Shown here: positions 47,506-57,983 of the stretch, piece after piece
Numbering within the stretch: position 1 is the first letter of the stretch
Layout of the letters: each line of letters begins with the position of its first letter
NCBI RefSeq assembly: GCF_017355875.1
Contig: NZ_JAFEWC010000003.1
Location: 315,001-379,000 of the forward strand
Source: Aridibaculum aurantiacum
Lineage (GTDB): Bacteria > Bacteroidota > Bacteroidia > Chitinophagales > Chitinophagaceae
Direction of reading: 5' to 3'
DNA length: 64,000 bases
Translations under genes and position numbers: made by a program
The notes under the pieces: generated by a model
Seen by the model: only the letters and a program-made list of their open reading frames with translations
The model's database searches: none
What the model was told of the DNA's origin: nothing

Positions 47506-47534
47506 ATACCCTCTGTACCCGCTGCAGGGGGTAT
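47506..47534 (+). terminator. Terminator after the BNR-repeat protein
   Basis: A ten-pair stem (47506-47515 with 47525-47534, one G-T pair) with a nine-base loop is followed by TTTATTTT, 23 bp after the stop. Confidence 0.7.
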
Positions 47535-47571
47535 TTTATTTTCGGTATAAAAAGTATAAACCAATGCACCT

Positions 47572-50500
47572 ATGAGAGTAATTCTACTACTGGTTGTTGT
47601 ACATATTATTTCCAATGTTTCTTTCGGCCAAATACAGTTCAAACAGAAAACGCTGCAGGCGCCAGCCAATGCAGCAATGTTCAAATGGGATGATTTTGTC
47701 GCTATGCAAAAAAGCTACCAGGGTTCTTATTATGCGCTGCTGCAATTTCATAGATCTCCGGGTGTAGCTGAAAAGAATATCCTGCAGCAAGCTGGAGTAT
47801 CATTGGTAGATTTCGTACCTGGTAATGCATTTACTGTTACCATTTCTAAACCTGTTTCAAAACAGGTATTACAAGCTGCAAATGTTCGATCTATCATTCC
47901 TGTACCTGCAGATGTAAAACTGGCTGCGACACTACAACAAGGTCAATTTCCAGCCTATGCTGTAAAAGAGGTTGGCACTGTAGACGTTTTAGTAAAAATT
48001 AATAAAGCTGTGGCTGTGCCTGGTGTAGTAGCCGAGCTGCAAAAGCAAAAGATAAAGATCATCAACCAGGACCTGGAAACTTATCATGTGCTGGTAGCGC
48101 GGGTAACGCCAGCTCAACTGGCACAACTGGCGGCTTTTGCATTTGTGAATTATGTACAGCCAGTTCCTCCGGCTGATAAAGCCTTAAATGATGATGTACG
48201 TGCAAATCACCGGGCTAATATTTTGAATGCTCCAACCGCTACCGGTGGCGAGGGTTTATCAGGTCGTGGAGTGGTTTTGGGTATAGGAGATAATTCTATT
48301 TTATCTACACACATCGATGTGGTGGATAGAGTGATTGATCGTGCTGCATTTTTGCCTTCCTGGCATGGTGTGCATGTAGCTGGTACTGCTGCCGGCGGTG
48401 GAATTCTTGATCCAACATTCAAAGGAGTAGCGCCGCTGACTACGCTAATAGCACAAGTGTTTAGTGGGGTTTTTAAAAATGCAGCCTCTTATGTTGCTGA
48501 TTTTGGAATGGTGATCACCAACAACTCCTATGGTTCCATTTCAGGCGAATGTGATTATGCTGGCACCTACGATATCTACTCCTCAGTTCTCGATGAACAG
48601 GCTTTTGAGCTGCCTGAATTGCTACATGTTTTTGCTGCGGGCAATGATGGTCCTAACAATACAAACTGTGGCTATGGCGGCTACCATACTACACTCGGTG
48701 GATACCAGAGCAGCAAGAATATTTTAGCCGTAGCCTGGGGCGATAAGAACCGCCAGGTAAGTCATTCAGGTAGCTGGGGGCCCACCTACGATGGCAGGAT
48801 AAAACCTGAGATAACAGCTTCTGGAAGTGAAGTGAGAAGTCCCGGCCCAGACAATACCTACCTTACCGATTGGGGAAGCAGTATGGCTTCACCTGCAGTA
48901 GCCGGTGGCGCTTCGTTGCTGGTAGAAAAATACAGGCAGATGCATTCAGGTGCTAATCCACCCAGTGCATTGGTAAAGGCGCTGCTGATGAATGGAGCTG
49001 ATGATATTGAAGCGCCCGGTCCTGATTATAAAAGCGGCTTTGGCTGGATGAACTTACAACGCAGCGTGGAGATGATCAAGAACAACAGGTTCTTTAATGG
49101 TACTGTAGCTAACGGTGCCAATAATCAACATGCGATAACAGTACCTGCTGGCACCACTCAATTCAAAGTGATGCTTTATTGGCACGATCCTGCCGCCGCT
49201 GTATTTGCTGCCAAGACTTTGGTAAACGATCTTGACCTTGAAGTAGTGGACCCTGCTACTAATACCATTCTTCCTTGGAGATTGGATTCGGGTATGGTAA
49301 CAGCTGTTGCCACACGTGGTGTAGACAGGTTGAACAATGTAGAGCAAGTGACCATCACTGCTCCTTCAGCTGGCAACTATATCATACGTGTAAAAGGTAC
49401 AGCAGTAAACATGAATACCACCCAACAGTATTATGTAGTGTACGATTACGTGCCGGCTGCTATTCAAGTCACTTTTCCTTCTATAAATGACCCGATGCTG
49501 CCGGGTGAAGAAACTTGGGTGAACTGGGATGCATGGGATCTTTCTTCCAATGATTTTACGCTTGAATTTTCCAGTGACAACGGCGCTACATGGAGCGTTG
49601 TCAGTTCAAATATTCCTGCGCACTATCGCAACTTCTACTGGAATATTCCTAATGTAACGACTGCCCAGGCAAGAATTCGCATTACAAGAAATGGCACCGG
49701 CCTCTCCGGCTTATCTTCTCCTTTTGTGATCATTGCACGACCCAATGTACAGCTAGCAGCAGTGCAATGCCCTACCTATTTCAGCATAGAATGGAATGCA
49801 GTAGCCGGTGCTACAGATTATGAAGTATTTATGAAACAAGGTCCAGAGATGGTGCCGGTAGCTACTACCACCAATACCTCTTACACATTTAGCGGGCTTA
49901 ACCGTGAAAGTACTTACTGGGCAAGTGTGCGGCCACGTATCAACGGCAATCCTGGCCGCCGTGCAATAGCTGTTAGCCGCAGGCCAACAGATGGAACATG
50001 TACTGGCGCCATAAGCAACAATGACCTGCTACTCGATAGCATTGTTAGTCCCAACACCGGCAGGAAGTTTACTTCTACTGAGATAACCAATAATAACCTG
50101 GTAGTGCGGGTGAAGAATTTAGATGATGAGCCAGTAACTGGTTTTGTTGTAAAATATTCTATCAACGGCAGTGCATTCGTTTCGCAAAATGTAACAGCAA
50201 CTATACCTGCGAAGGGCACTTACGACCATACATTTACCGGCTTCAATTTTACCAACCCTGGCACCTACCATATAGTAGCTGTAGTAAGCAGAAGCGGTGA
50301 TCCTGTAGCTGCTAATGATACTGCACGCAAGACAGTGGAGCACCTGCCAAATCCTCCAGTGAATGGACATGTAGAAAATTTTGAGACCGCACCAGTATTT
50401 GAAGTAAATGGCAGTAAGATGGGCTTGCCGGGTCTGCCGCAATGGGATTTTGTTTCAACCACTACTGATGGCCGCGTAAGAAGCTTTATACAATCAGGCT

Positions 50501-52872
50501 TTGCTCTCAATGGTAACCGTGCCCTCACCCTTGATGTAGGCCGGTACTTGCAAGGTGGCAACACAAATTACCTTGTTGGAACTCTTAATCTATTTAGTGC
50601 ACAAACTCCGGCTGATCGTGGTTTAAGTATGGACTTCTGGTTCAAACATCATGGGCAACATCCTTCTCCTGAAAACCGTGTGTGGGCTCGCCAATCAGAT
50701 ACTGATCCGTGGGTAGAAGTTTACAACCTGGACTCTGCTGCAGCCATGTGGCCTGGCGAATGGAAATATTCAGGAGTTATTTACCTATGGAAATATATAG
50801 GACAGGCTTCATCAAGTACACAGATCAGGTTTGGCCAGAATAGTGTTATCGGAACTTCAGATAATGAGAACTTCCAGGGGTTGACCATTGATAGCTTGCG
50901 CATCTTCGAAAATCCTAATGATTTTGGAATGGTACAGGTTCTCTCACCCAAACAAAAAGGATGCGGGCTGGGTAATGCGGAAACATTGACCATTGAAACA
51001 ACAGGAAGCCGATCCATTCCTGCAGGTGTTCCGGTAAAATACAGGCTAAATGGAGGACCTGTCATCACTGAAACATTTACTGGAGGAATAGGAACTTATT
51101 CTTTTGCTACCAAACTTGATCTTTCTACTCCTGGTGTTCATACAGTTGATGTGTGGGTAGATTTCGACCAGGATAATAGCAGGACGAACGACAGCATCAT
51201 TGGCTACAAGATTGTAAATCAGCCGGTGGTTAATTCTTTCCCTTACCTCGAGAATTTTGAAAGTGGAGCAGGCTACTGGTATACAGAAGGATATAGATCA
51301 AGCTGGCAATTAGGAACACCTGCCAGCATCAAGATAAATAAAGCGGCTAGTGGAGTAAATGCATGGAAGACATCGCTGCGTGGCAGCTACAACGATAACG
51401 AGTGGAGCTATTTGTATTCACCTTGCTTCAATACCTCAGGTCTCACCAGCCCTTACTTAAGTTTTAGCATGGCAATGGATATAGAACAATGTTCACAATA
51501 CTTATGCGATGCAGCATGGATGGAATATTCAGTGGATGGAACGCATTGGCAGAAGCTGGGTGCTAATGGCCAGGGCACCAACTGGTACAATCGTGCAGGT
51601 GATAATGTATGGGATAGTGCTGGCTTCCGCCGCTGGCATGTGGCTTCTATTCCGCTGCCTGCTGCTGCCAGTCTGCAACTGCGGTTTGTGATGCAGGCCG
51701 ATGCCGGTGTTATAAAGGAAGGTATAGCCATAGATGATATTCATGTTTATAATAGAGAAACGCCTATATACGAAGGCGCTCCTGCATCTGCTGAAATAGT
51801 AACCAATGTACCTGCAGGTGTCAATACATGGATCAACTACAATGATGCTAATGGTGGATTGATAGCCTCTGTTAACCCGCATGGAAATCAGCTAGGTAAC
51901 AATAGGGTTCGGACATACATCCACAATGGAACGGTGCGCAGTATCAACAACCAATACTATCACAATCGCAACCTTACCCTTAAGCCGGACAACCGCACAA
52001 CTGCCGACAGCATCTCTATACGTTTTTATTTTACTGATATAGAAACAGACTCTCTGGTAAGAGCCAACGCTTGCAATACTTGTACAAAACCACAGGATGC
52101 ATACGAGCTGGGAATTACCAAATACACAGATGCAGATACATCAAAAGAAAACGGTACACTAGCGGATAATGTTAGCGGAACCTATACGTTCATTGCGCCT
52201 GCCAATGTTACCATTGTGCCTTATGATAAAGGCTATTACGCCCAGTTCAAGGTGAAGGATCTTTCAGAGTTCTGGCTGAATGGCGGTGGTGGACAGAACA
52301 ACCACCTGTTGCCATTGCAACTGCAGTCGTTCTATGTTGCCAAACAAACAACAGATGTTCTGGTAAAATGGTTAACTACAAACGAAGCAAACGTTGACCG
52401 GTATGAAGTAGAGGTAGCAAGAGGAAATGAAGCATTGTCTACAGGTAGTTTTGTAAAGATCTACCAGGTAAATGCCTACAACAGGATGAATAACACCTAT
52501 GAAATGATTGATGAAGAACCAAGAAAGACTGGTGCACGCTATTACCGCCTGAAGATGATCGACAGGGATGGCAGCATCAAATATTCTGATGTGCGGGTGA
52601 TCATTTTCTCTAACAAAGAAAACTGGGTGGTATATCCAAACCCGGTCAAAGATGTGCTGACGGTAATAGTGCAGGCAGAGCAGGGAGCTAAGGTAGAAAT
52701 GCAGTTGTTGAATGCTACTGGACAGGTAGTGCTGCAACAGGCAAGTACAGCCACAGGCCAGCAGGATAAGGTACAACTGGATCTTAGTAGCCGGAATATT
52801 GCTGCAGGTGTTTACATTCTGAAACTATCAGCCGGCGATGAAGTAAAGCAGGTAAAGGTGATAAAGCAATAA
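47572..52872 (+). CDS. Very large T9SS-exported S8 serine peptidase
   Basis: A 1766-residue exported protein. Signal peptide (ends near SFGQ), a prodomain-like region to about 215, an S8 catalytic domain with Asp240 (GIGDNS), His268 (WHGVHVAGT), Asn in TNNSYG and Ser437 (GSSMASP, with Ser in place of the common Thr), a P-domain-like sandwich (KTLVNDLDLEVVDP), FnIII modules (CPTYFSIEWNAVAGATDYEV), CARDB-like and two MAM/laminin-G-like modules (WLYSPCFNTS-like, EGIAIDDIHVYN), and a T9SS type A domain (VYPNPVKDVL, GVYILKLSAGDE). The catalytic triad is complete, so it is probably active. It lies 89 bp after the BNR protein, separated from it by a terminator. Confidence 0.88.
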   Translation: MRVILLLVVVHIISNVSFGQIQFKQKTLQAPANAAMFKWDDFVAMQKSYQGSYYALLQFHRSPGVAEKNILQQAGVSLVDFVPGNAFTVTISKPVSKQVLQAANVRSIIPVPADVKLAATLQQGQFPAYAVKEVGTVDVLVKINKAVAVPGVVAELQKQKIKIINQDLETYHVLVARVTPAQLAQLAAFAFVNYVQPVPPADKALNDDVRANHRANILNAPTATGGEGLSGRGVVLGIGDNSILSTHIDVVDRVIDRAAFLPSWHGVHVAGTAAGGGILDPTFKGVAPLTTLIAQVFSGVFKNAASYVADFGMVITNNSYGSISGECDYAGTYDIYSSVLDEQAFELPELLHVFAAGNDGPNNTNCGYGGYHTTLGGYQSSKNILAVAWGDKNRQVSHSGSWGPTYDGRIKPEITASGSEVRSPGPDNTYLTDWGSSMASPAVAGGASLLVEKYRQMHSGANPPSALVKALLMNGADDIEAPGPDYKSGFGWMNLQRSVEMIKNNRFFNGTVANGANNQHAITVPAGTTQFKVMLYWHDPAAAVFAAKTLVNDLDLEVVDPATNTILPWRLDSGMVTAVATRGVDRLNNVEQVTITAPSAGNYIIRVKGTAVNMNTTQQYYVVYDYVPAAIQVTFPSINDPMLPGEETWVNWDAWDLSSNDFTLEFSSDNGATWSVVSSNIPAHYRNFYWNIPNVTTAQARIRITRNGTGLSGLSSPFVIIARPNVQLAAVQCPTYFSIEWNAVAGATDYEVFMKQGPEMVPVATTTNTSYTFSGLNRESTYWASVRPRINGNPGRRAIAVSRRPTDGTCTGAISNNDLLLDSIVSPNTGRKFTSTEITNNNLVVRVKNLDDEPVTGFVVKYSINGSAFVSQNVTATIPAKGTYDHTFTGFNFTNPGTYHIVAVVSRSGDPVAANDTARKTVEHLPNPPVNGHVENFETAPVFEVNGSKMGLPGLPQWDFVSTTTDGRVRSFIQSGFALNGNRALTLDVGRYLQGGNTNYLVGTLNLFSAQTPADRGLSMDFWFKHHGQHPSPENRVWARQSDTDPWVEVYNLDSAAAMWPGEWKYSGVIYLWKYIGQASSSTQIRFGQNSVIGTSDNENFQGLTIDSLRIFENPNDFGMVQVLSPKQKGCGLGNAETLTIETTGSRSIPAGVPVKYRLNGGPVITETFTGGIGTYSFATKLDLSTPGVHTVDVWVDFDQDNSRTNDSIIGYKIVNQPVVNSFPYLENFESGAGYWYTEGYRSSWQLGTPASIKINKAASGVNAWKTSLRGSYNDNEWSYLYSPCFNTSGLTSPYLSFSMAMDIEQCSQYLCDAAWMEYSVDGTHWQKLGANGQGTNWYNRAGDNVWDSAGFRRWHVASIPLPAAASLQLRFVMQADAGVIKEGIAIDDIHVYNRETPIYEGAPASAEIVTNVPAGVNTWINYNDANGGLIASVNPHGNQLGNNRVRTYIHNGTVRSINNQYYHNRNLTLKPDNRTTADSISIRFYFTDIETDSLVRANACNTCTKPQDAYELGITKYTDADTSKENGTLADNVSGTYTFIAPANVTIVPYDKGYYAQFKVKDLSEFWLNGGGGQNNHLLPLQLQSFYVAKQTTDVLVKWLTTNEANVDRYEVEVARGNEALSTGSFVKIYQVNAYNRMNNTYEMIDEEPRKTGARYYRLKMIDRDGSIKYSDVRVIIFSNKENWVVYPNPVKDVLTVIVQAEQGAKVEMQLLNATGQVVLQQASTATGQQDKVQLDLSSRNIAAGVYILKLSAGDEVKQVKVIKQ

Positions 52873-52910
52873 GATCTGGAGAACAAACTCCATGGATAAT
52901 TTCTATAGCA

Positions 52911-52943
52911 TCCCGGCTTGTTGTAAACATTAACAAGCCGGGA
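52911..52943 (+). terminator. Terminator after the large S8 peptidase
   Basis: A 12-bp perfect stem (52911-52922 with 52932-52943, TCCCGGCTTGTT and its complement) with a nine-base loop is followed by TTGTTTTT. Confidence 0.88.
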
Positions 52944-52976
52944 TTGTTTTTAAAAGCAGCTGCAGGCATATCTTTG
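52943..52976 (+). promoter_or_regulatory. Probable mfd promoter
   Basis: ATTG at 52943-52946 and TATCTTTG at 52969-52976 are 22 bp apart, a fair match to the Bacteroidota promoter. The mfd ATG is 55 bp downstream. Confidence 0.5.
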
Positions 52977-53030
52977 CACCCCTGTTGAGGAAACCTATTT
53001 GGTATAGCCGTTGCAGGTATAGGAGAGCGA

Positions 53031-56000
53031 ATGAATCTTGAGCATTTAACACAGAAGTTTCACGAGAACCCCCGCCTTTTTTCACTGGTGGACAGGCTTA
53101 CTATGTCGCAGCCTCAAAAGCTCCGCCTATCCAACCTGCAGGGAAGTAGCAAAGCATTTACGGTTGCTTCTGTTTTCCAACATCCCAATGCGGCAGATCT
53201 TAATCATCTTGTAGTATTGAATGATGCCGAAGACGCTGCTTATTTCCACAACACATTAGAAAGTCTTACCAGCGCTTTAGACCTGTTTTATTTTCCTTCT
53301 TCTTTTAAAAACAGGAAGAACTACCGCCTGCTAAACAGCAGCCACGTAATGCTGCGCACCGAAATGCTGATGCGCCTTACGGTTGGTGGAAATAAAAAGC
53401 TGATCGTAACCTATCCTGAAGCGCTTTTTGAAAAAGTGGTTCTGCCAAAAACGCTTTCCCAGAATATCATCTCTATTAAAACCAACGACACCATCCAGCT
53501 CGACTCCATTATGGAGTTGTTTGTGATGTATGGTTTTGAAAGAACAGACTTTGTTTACGAGCCTGGTCAATTTGCATTGCGTGGTGGTATACTCGATGTG
53601 TATTCTTATGGAAATGAAAAGCCGTATCGTATAGAGCTGTTTGGTAATGATGTAGACAGCATCCGCATTTTTGATCCTGAAACGCAGCTAAGTGAGCGCA
53701 AGCTGATGCAGGTAAACATCATACCCAATGTAGAAACGCAGTTTGAAACAGGTGATAAAGTTTCACTGATGGAATTTTTACCTGACAATACAGTGGTGTG
53801 GATAGAAGATTGGCAGTTTGCAAAAGAACGGATAGAGATACAGGAAGAAGACCTTGAGATTTTCTTCAGGGTGATGAAAGAAAACGAGGGGAGAAGTAAA
53901 AACCCTGATGAAGAAGAGGATGATACCAAAGTGCTGAAGGATGTAAAGCTTGAAGACTTTGTAAATGCAGTTGTTATTGAACAACAACTTCAATCGCGCC
54001 ATATTATTGAGTTTGATAAGAACTACTTCAATGGGTTTGATATACAATTCAGCACCCGTACACAGCCATCTTTTAACAGGCAGTTTGAGCTACTGATAAA
54101 AGACCTGCGCGATTGGGAGAAGAAAGGTTTTGAACTGTTTCTCTTTGCTGAGAACCCGAGGCAATTGGAGCGCCTGCACAGCATATTTGAAGACCTGAAA
54201 GCAGAGATCCATTTTACACCTATACCTGTTGCTATTCACCACGGATTTATCGACGAGGATCTGAAGGTAGTTTGCTATACAGATCATGAAATATTCCAGC
54301 GATACCATAAGTACAAGGTAAAGCAGGCTTACAACAAGAATAAAGCGCTTACGCTAAAGACGCTTCGCGAACTACAGCCGGGCGATTATGTTACACACAT
54401 AGATCATGGTGTAGGAACTTATAGCGGGCTGCAAAAACTAGAAGTGAATGGGCGTCTGCAGGAAGCGGTTCGCATCATCTATAAAGATGGCGATATCCTG
54501 TATGTCAACATCAACTCGCTGCACAAGATTAGCAAGTATACAGGTAAGGAAGGCAGCATTCCCAAGATCAATAAGATTGGTAGTGATGCATGGCAGCGGC
54601 TGAAAGAGAAAACAAAAACTAAGGTTAAGGAGATTGCTTTTGACCTTATTCAACTGTATGCTGAACGTAAGGCACAGCAAGGTTTTTCTCATTCACCAGA
54701 TAACTACATGAACACTGAGTTGGAAGCTTCTTTCATTTATGAAGACACCCCAGATCAGAGTAAGGCTACAGCCGATGTGAAGAAGGATATGGAATCTCCG
54801 GCTCCAATGGACAGGTTGGTCTGTGGTGATGTTGGCTTTGGTAAAACAGAGATTGCTGTTCGCGCTGCATTCAAAAGTGTGGTGGATGGCAAGCAGGCAG
54901 CAGTATTGGTTCCTACCACCATCCTTGCTTTCCAGCATTACAAAACATTTAGTGAGCGTTTGAAAGAATTCCCTGTTACCGTTGATTTCGTCAATCGTTT
55001 TAAATCTGCCAAAGAGAAGAAAGAGACACTAAAGAAACTGGAGGAAGGAAAAATAGATATCATCATTGGCACACATGCATTGCTGGGTAAAGAAGTAAAA
55101 TTCAAAGACCTCGGCATCATGATCATTGATGAAGAGCAGAAATTTGGTGTGGGTGCAAAAGAGAAACTGAAGACGCTGAAGACGAATGTGGATGCACTTA
55201 CACTTACCGCTACTCCTATTCCACGTACGCTGCAGTTTAGCCTGATGGGTGCAAGAGACCTTAGCATAATAAATACTCCGCCGCCTAATCGCCAGCCGAT
55301 ACAAACAGAGCTGCATGTTTTCAATGAAGACTTCATACGCGATGCCATCTATTACGAAACAGAGCGCGGCGGGCAGGTATTCTTCATTCATAATCGTGTA
55401 CAAGGTTTAGGTGAGATGGCCGGCCTGATTCAAGGCTTATGTCCTGACCTGAGTATTGGCTATGCACATGGCCAACTGGAAGGTCACGAGCTGGAAGAGC
55501 GTATCCTTGATTTTATAGAGAAGAAATATGATGTGCTGGTATGTACCAACATAGTAGAAAGTGGAGTGGATATACCGAATGTGAATACTATTATCATCAA
55601 CAACTCGCACCAGTTTGGACTTAGTGACCTGCACCAGTTGCGTGGTCGGGTAGGGCGGAGCAACAAAAAAGCATTTTGTTATTTATTGGCTCCTTCTCTT
55701 GCTACACTTCCTACTGATAGCCGGAAGCGCCTGCAAACACTGGAGCAGCATAGCGAATTAGGTAGCGGTTTCCAGATAGCCATGCGCGACCTTGATATAC
55801 GTGGTGCCGGTAATATGCTCGGCGGCGAGCAAAGTGGTTTTATGGCCGAGATTGGATTCGAGATGTACCAGAAGATTTTGAACGAAGCCATCCGCGAACT
55901 GAAGCGCAGCAAGTTCAAGGATCTATTTAAAGAGGAGATACAGAAGCAGGATGATTTTGTAACAGACTGTACCATTGATACCGATCTTGAGATACTCATC

Positions 56001-56441
56001 CCAGATGAATATGTAGATAGTATAACTGAAAGATTATCGTTATACACGCGACTTGATAATTGCGAGACAGAGGAAGAACTGGTAGACTTCAAACAAGAAA
56101 TGCTGGATCGTTTTGGTCCTATACCACAGCCTGTAGAAGATCTGTTTATCACTGTTCGCTGCCGCAAGTTGGCGGTAGAACTTGGCTTCGAAAAAATGAC
56201 GCTTAAAGATGATACCTTACGCTGCTTTTTCATCAACCGACCTGACTCTCCATATTTTGAATCGGAAATTTTCAAGAACATACTTAATTACCTGCAAACA
56301 GGCACCAACAAGGCTCGCTTGAAACAAACTGGTAAGAACTTTTTACTGGTAGCAGACCAGATCAAGAGCATGAAAGAGATGCACACCTTCCTGGAGCGCA
56401 TGCATGCTGAAGTAGTAAAGAAAGAAACGGTGGAGGCTTAA
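53031..56441 (+). CDS. mfd: Transcription-repair coupling factor Mfd
   Basis: A 1136-residue Mfd. The UvrB-like part covers about residues 1-350, the RNA-polymerase-interacting CarD-like domain starts near 445 (LQPGDYVTHIDHGVGTYSGL), then the RecG-like motor with Walker A GDVGFGKTEIAVRA, the DEExQ box IIDEEQKFG, TLTATPIPRTLQFSLMGARD, and HQLRGRVGRSNKKAFCYL. The C-terminal D7 autoinhibitory domain is present. It displaces RNA polymerase stalled at DNA damage and recruits UvrA. Monocistronic. Confidence 0.97.
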   Translation: MNLEHLTQKFHENPRLFSLVDRLTMSQPQKLRLSNLQGSSKAFTVASVFQHPNAADLNHLVVLNDAEDAAYFHNTLESLTSALDLFYFPSSFKNRKNYRLLNSSHVMLRTEMLMRLTVGGNKKLIVTYPEALFEKVVLPKTLSQNIISIKTNDTIQLDSIMELFVMYGFERTDFVYEPGQFALRGGILDVYSYGNEKPYRIELFGNDVDSIRIFDPETQLSERKLMQVNIIPNVETQFETGDKVSLMEFLPDNTVVWIEDWQFAKERIEIQEEDLEIFFRVMKENEGRSKNPDEEEDDTKVLKDVKLEDFVNAVVIEQQLQSRHIIEFDKNYFNGFDIQFSTRTQPSFNRQFELLIKDLRDWEKKGFELFLFAENPRQLERLHSIFEDLKAEIHFTPIPVAIHHGFIDEDLKVVCYTDHEIFQRYHKYKVKQAYNKNKALTLKTLRELQPGDYVTHIDHGVGTYSGLQKLEVNGRLQEAVRIIYKDGDILYVNINSLHKISKYTGKEGSIPKINKIGSDAWQRLKEKTKTKVKEIAFDLIQLYAERKAQQGFSHSPDNYMNTELEASFIYEDTPDQSKATADVKKDMESPAPMDRLVCGDVGFGKTEIAVRAAFKSVVDGKQAAVLVPTTILAFQHYKTFSERLKEFPVTVDFVNRFKSAKEKKETLKKLEEGKIDIIIGTHALLGKEVKFKDLGIMIIDEEQKFGVGAKEKLKTLKTNVDALTLTATPIPRTLQFSLMGARDLSIINTPPPNRQPIQTELHVFNEDFIRDAIYYETERGGQVFFIHNRVQGLGEMAGLIQGLCPDLSIGYAHGQLEGHELEERILDFIEKKYDVLVCTNIVESGVDIPNVNTIIINNSHQFGLSDLHQLRGRVGRSNKKAFCYLLAPSLATLPTDSRKRLQTLEQHSELGSGFQIAMRDLDIRGAGNMLGGEQSGFMAEIGFEMYQKILNEAIRELKRSKFKDLFKEEIQKQDDFVTDCTIDTDLEILIPDEYVDSITERLSLYTRLDNCETEEELVDFKQEMLDRFGPIPQPVEDLFITVRCRKLAVELGFEKMTLKDDTLRCFFINRPDSPYFESEIFKNILNYLQTGTNKARLKQTGKNFLLVADQIKSMKEMHTFLERMHAEVVKKETVEA

Positions 56442-56681
56442 GCAAATTTAAAATCTTGTTGAAGACGTTAGTCTTTCTTTATCAGGTTGATTAAGATAAG
56501 CTTTGCTACAGAAGGATCTACTAGTACATGCATTTAAGAAATTTTCATCATGTGATGTTGCATACAGAATCATGTGTCACATATTTTCTTCCCATTCATA
56601 TCAATTTTTTCCTATGACAGTTGTCATTTTTTTCCGGTGAGTAAAGTCATGTTTACTTATGACTTTCGCATGACACAGAAA

Positions 56682-56713
56682 TTGGGAATGAGCAGGCGCT
56701 AAAACTACCTTTG
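56682..56713 (+). promoter_or_regulatory. Promoter of the haem operon
   Basis: TTGG at 56682-56685 and TACCTTTG at 56706-56713 are 20 bp apart, matching TTTG-N19-21-TAnnTTTG with one base off. The hemA ATG is 22 bp downstream. The rest of the 293-bp mfd-hemA gap shows no gene. Confidence 0.6.
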
Positions 56714-56734
56714 CAATATCATTTCAACAGAAGA

Positions 56735-57982
56735 ATGTCAGCAGCACACAGCATATCACAGTTTTTTATCGCCGGGATCAATTACAAAAAGACAGACGCC
56801 TCCATCCGTGGACAGTTTGCCATCAACAGCGACCAGTACAAAAAAATACTGGCCATTGCATCCTCGCGAAATATGGCTGAATTCTTCATTCTTTCTACAT
56901 GTAACCGTACCGAGATTTATGGCTTTGCGGAAGATGCTACCAAACTGGTAGAACTTTTATGCTCTGAAACGGAAGGCAGCCTTGATACCTTCAACAAGCT
57001 TTGTTATATCAAGCAAGGACAGCATGCTGTTCAACACCTGTTTGAAGTAGGTGCAGGGTTAGAATCGCAAATCTTAGGTGATTATGAAATCATAGGGCAA
57101 ATAAAGCAAGCGGTAAAGTTTGCAAAGCAGAATGGTTTTGTAGGTGCTTTTCTTGAGCGACTGGTGAATTCTGTGATTGCTTCTACGAAGGAGATCAAGA
57201 ACCAGACTGCATTAAGCGGTGGAACTGTTTCTGTTTCATTTGCTGCTGTTCAGTATATCAAGAAGCACGTAACTGACATCCAGAATAAAAAGATCGTGTT
57301 ACTGGGCATTGGTAAGATTGGCCGCAACACCTGCAAGAACATTGTAGATTATCTAAATACTACCAACGTTACCCTCATCAATAGAACAGAAGAGAAGGCA
57401 GCTTTGCTTGCATCAGAAATAGGTGTGAAGCATGCACCATTCTGGAAACTTTCGCAGGAACTGCACAGTGCGGATATTATACTAGTAGCTACCAATGCAG
57501 CTGAGCCTACTATTCTTAAAACCCATGTAGAAGGACAAGGCGAAAAATTGATCATCGATCTTTCTATTCCTTACAACGTGGAAAGGGCGGCCCAAGAACT
57601 AAAGAATGTAACGCTGGTAAATGTAGATGAGCTTAGCAAACTAAAGGATGAGACACTGAAGAAGAGAGTGAAGGAAGTGCCTAAAGCAAAGAACATCCTT
57701 TCTGCACATATGCAAGAGTTTATTGACTGGAGCGATATGCGTAAACATGCGCCTGCTCTTAAAGCACTAAAGCTTAAGCTGAACAACATGCAGAACTGTG
57801 AATTGTATACATCTTGTCATCATACATATCCTGCGGTTACCACCACTACTGCTATCGTTGCCAGCCAGGAATATGCAATCAAAAAAGTGCTTAGCACTAC
57901 TGCTGTGAAGATGCGCCAGACCAACCAACCAGGTTGTACATTCATCGAGGCCATCAACGATTTCATCACACACAGAAATTAA
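56735..57982 (+). CDS. hemA: Glutamyl-tRNA reductase
   Basis: First enzyme of the C5 haem pathway, reducing glutamyl-tRNA to glutamate-1-semialdehyde with NADPH. The catalytic Cys56 is in LSTCNRTEIYG, the QILGDYEIIGQIKQA segment follows, and the NADPH domain has LLGIGKIGRN. 415 residues. The ATG at 56735 gives MSAAHSISQFF; a TTG 24 bases upstream overlaps the promoter and is rejected. First gene of the operon; its stop is one base from the hemC start. Confidence 0.96.
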   Translation: MSAAHSISQFFIAGINYKKTDASIRGQFAINSDQYKKILAIASSRNMAEFFILSTCNRTEIYGFAEDATKLVELLCSETEGSLDTFNKLCYIKQGQHAVQHLFEVGAGLESQILGDYEIIGQIKQAVKFAKQNGFVGAFLERLVNSVIASTKEIKNQTALSGGTVSVSFAAVQYIKKHVTDIQNKKIVLLGIGKIGRNTCKNIVDYLNTTNVTLINRTEEKAALLASEIGVKHAPFWKLSQELHSADIILVATNAAEPTILKTHVEGQGEKLIIDLSIPYNVERAAQELKNVTLVNVDELSKLKDETLKKRVKEVPKAKNILSAHMQEFIDWSDMRKHAPALKALKLKLNNMQNCELYTSCHHTYPAVTTTTAIVASQEYAIKKVLSTTAVKMRQTNQPGCTFIEAINDFITHRN

Positions 57983-57983
57983 A

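Noticed and set aside
47572-52872. Inactive S8 peptidase because GSSM replaces GTSM
   Set aside because: The nucleophile Ser437 and the Asp and His are all present; Thr to Ser before it is tolerated.
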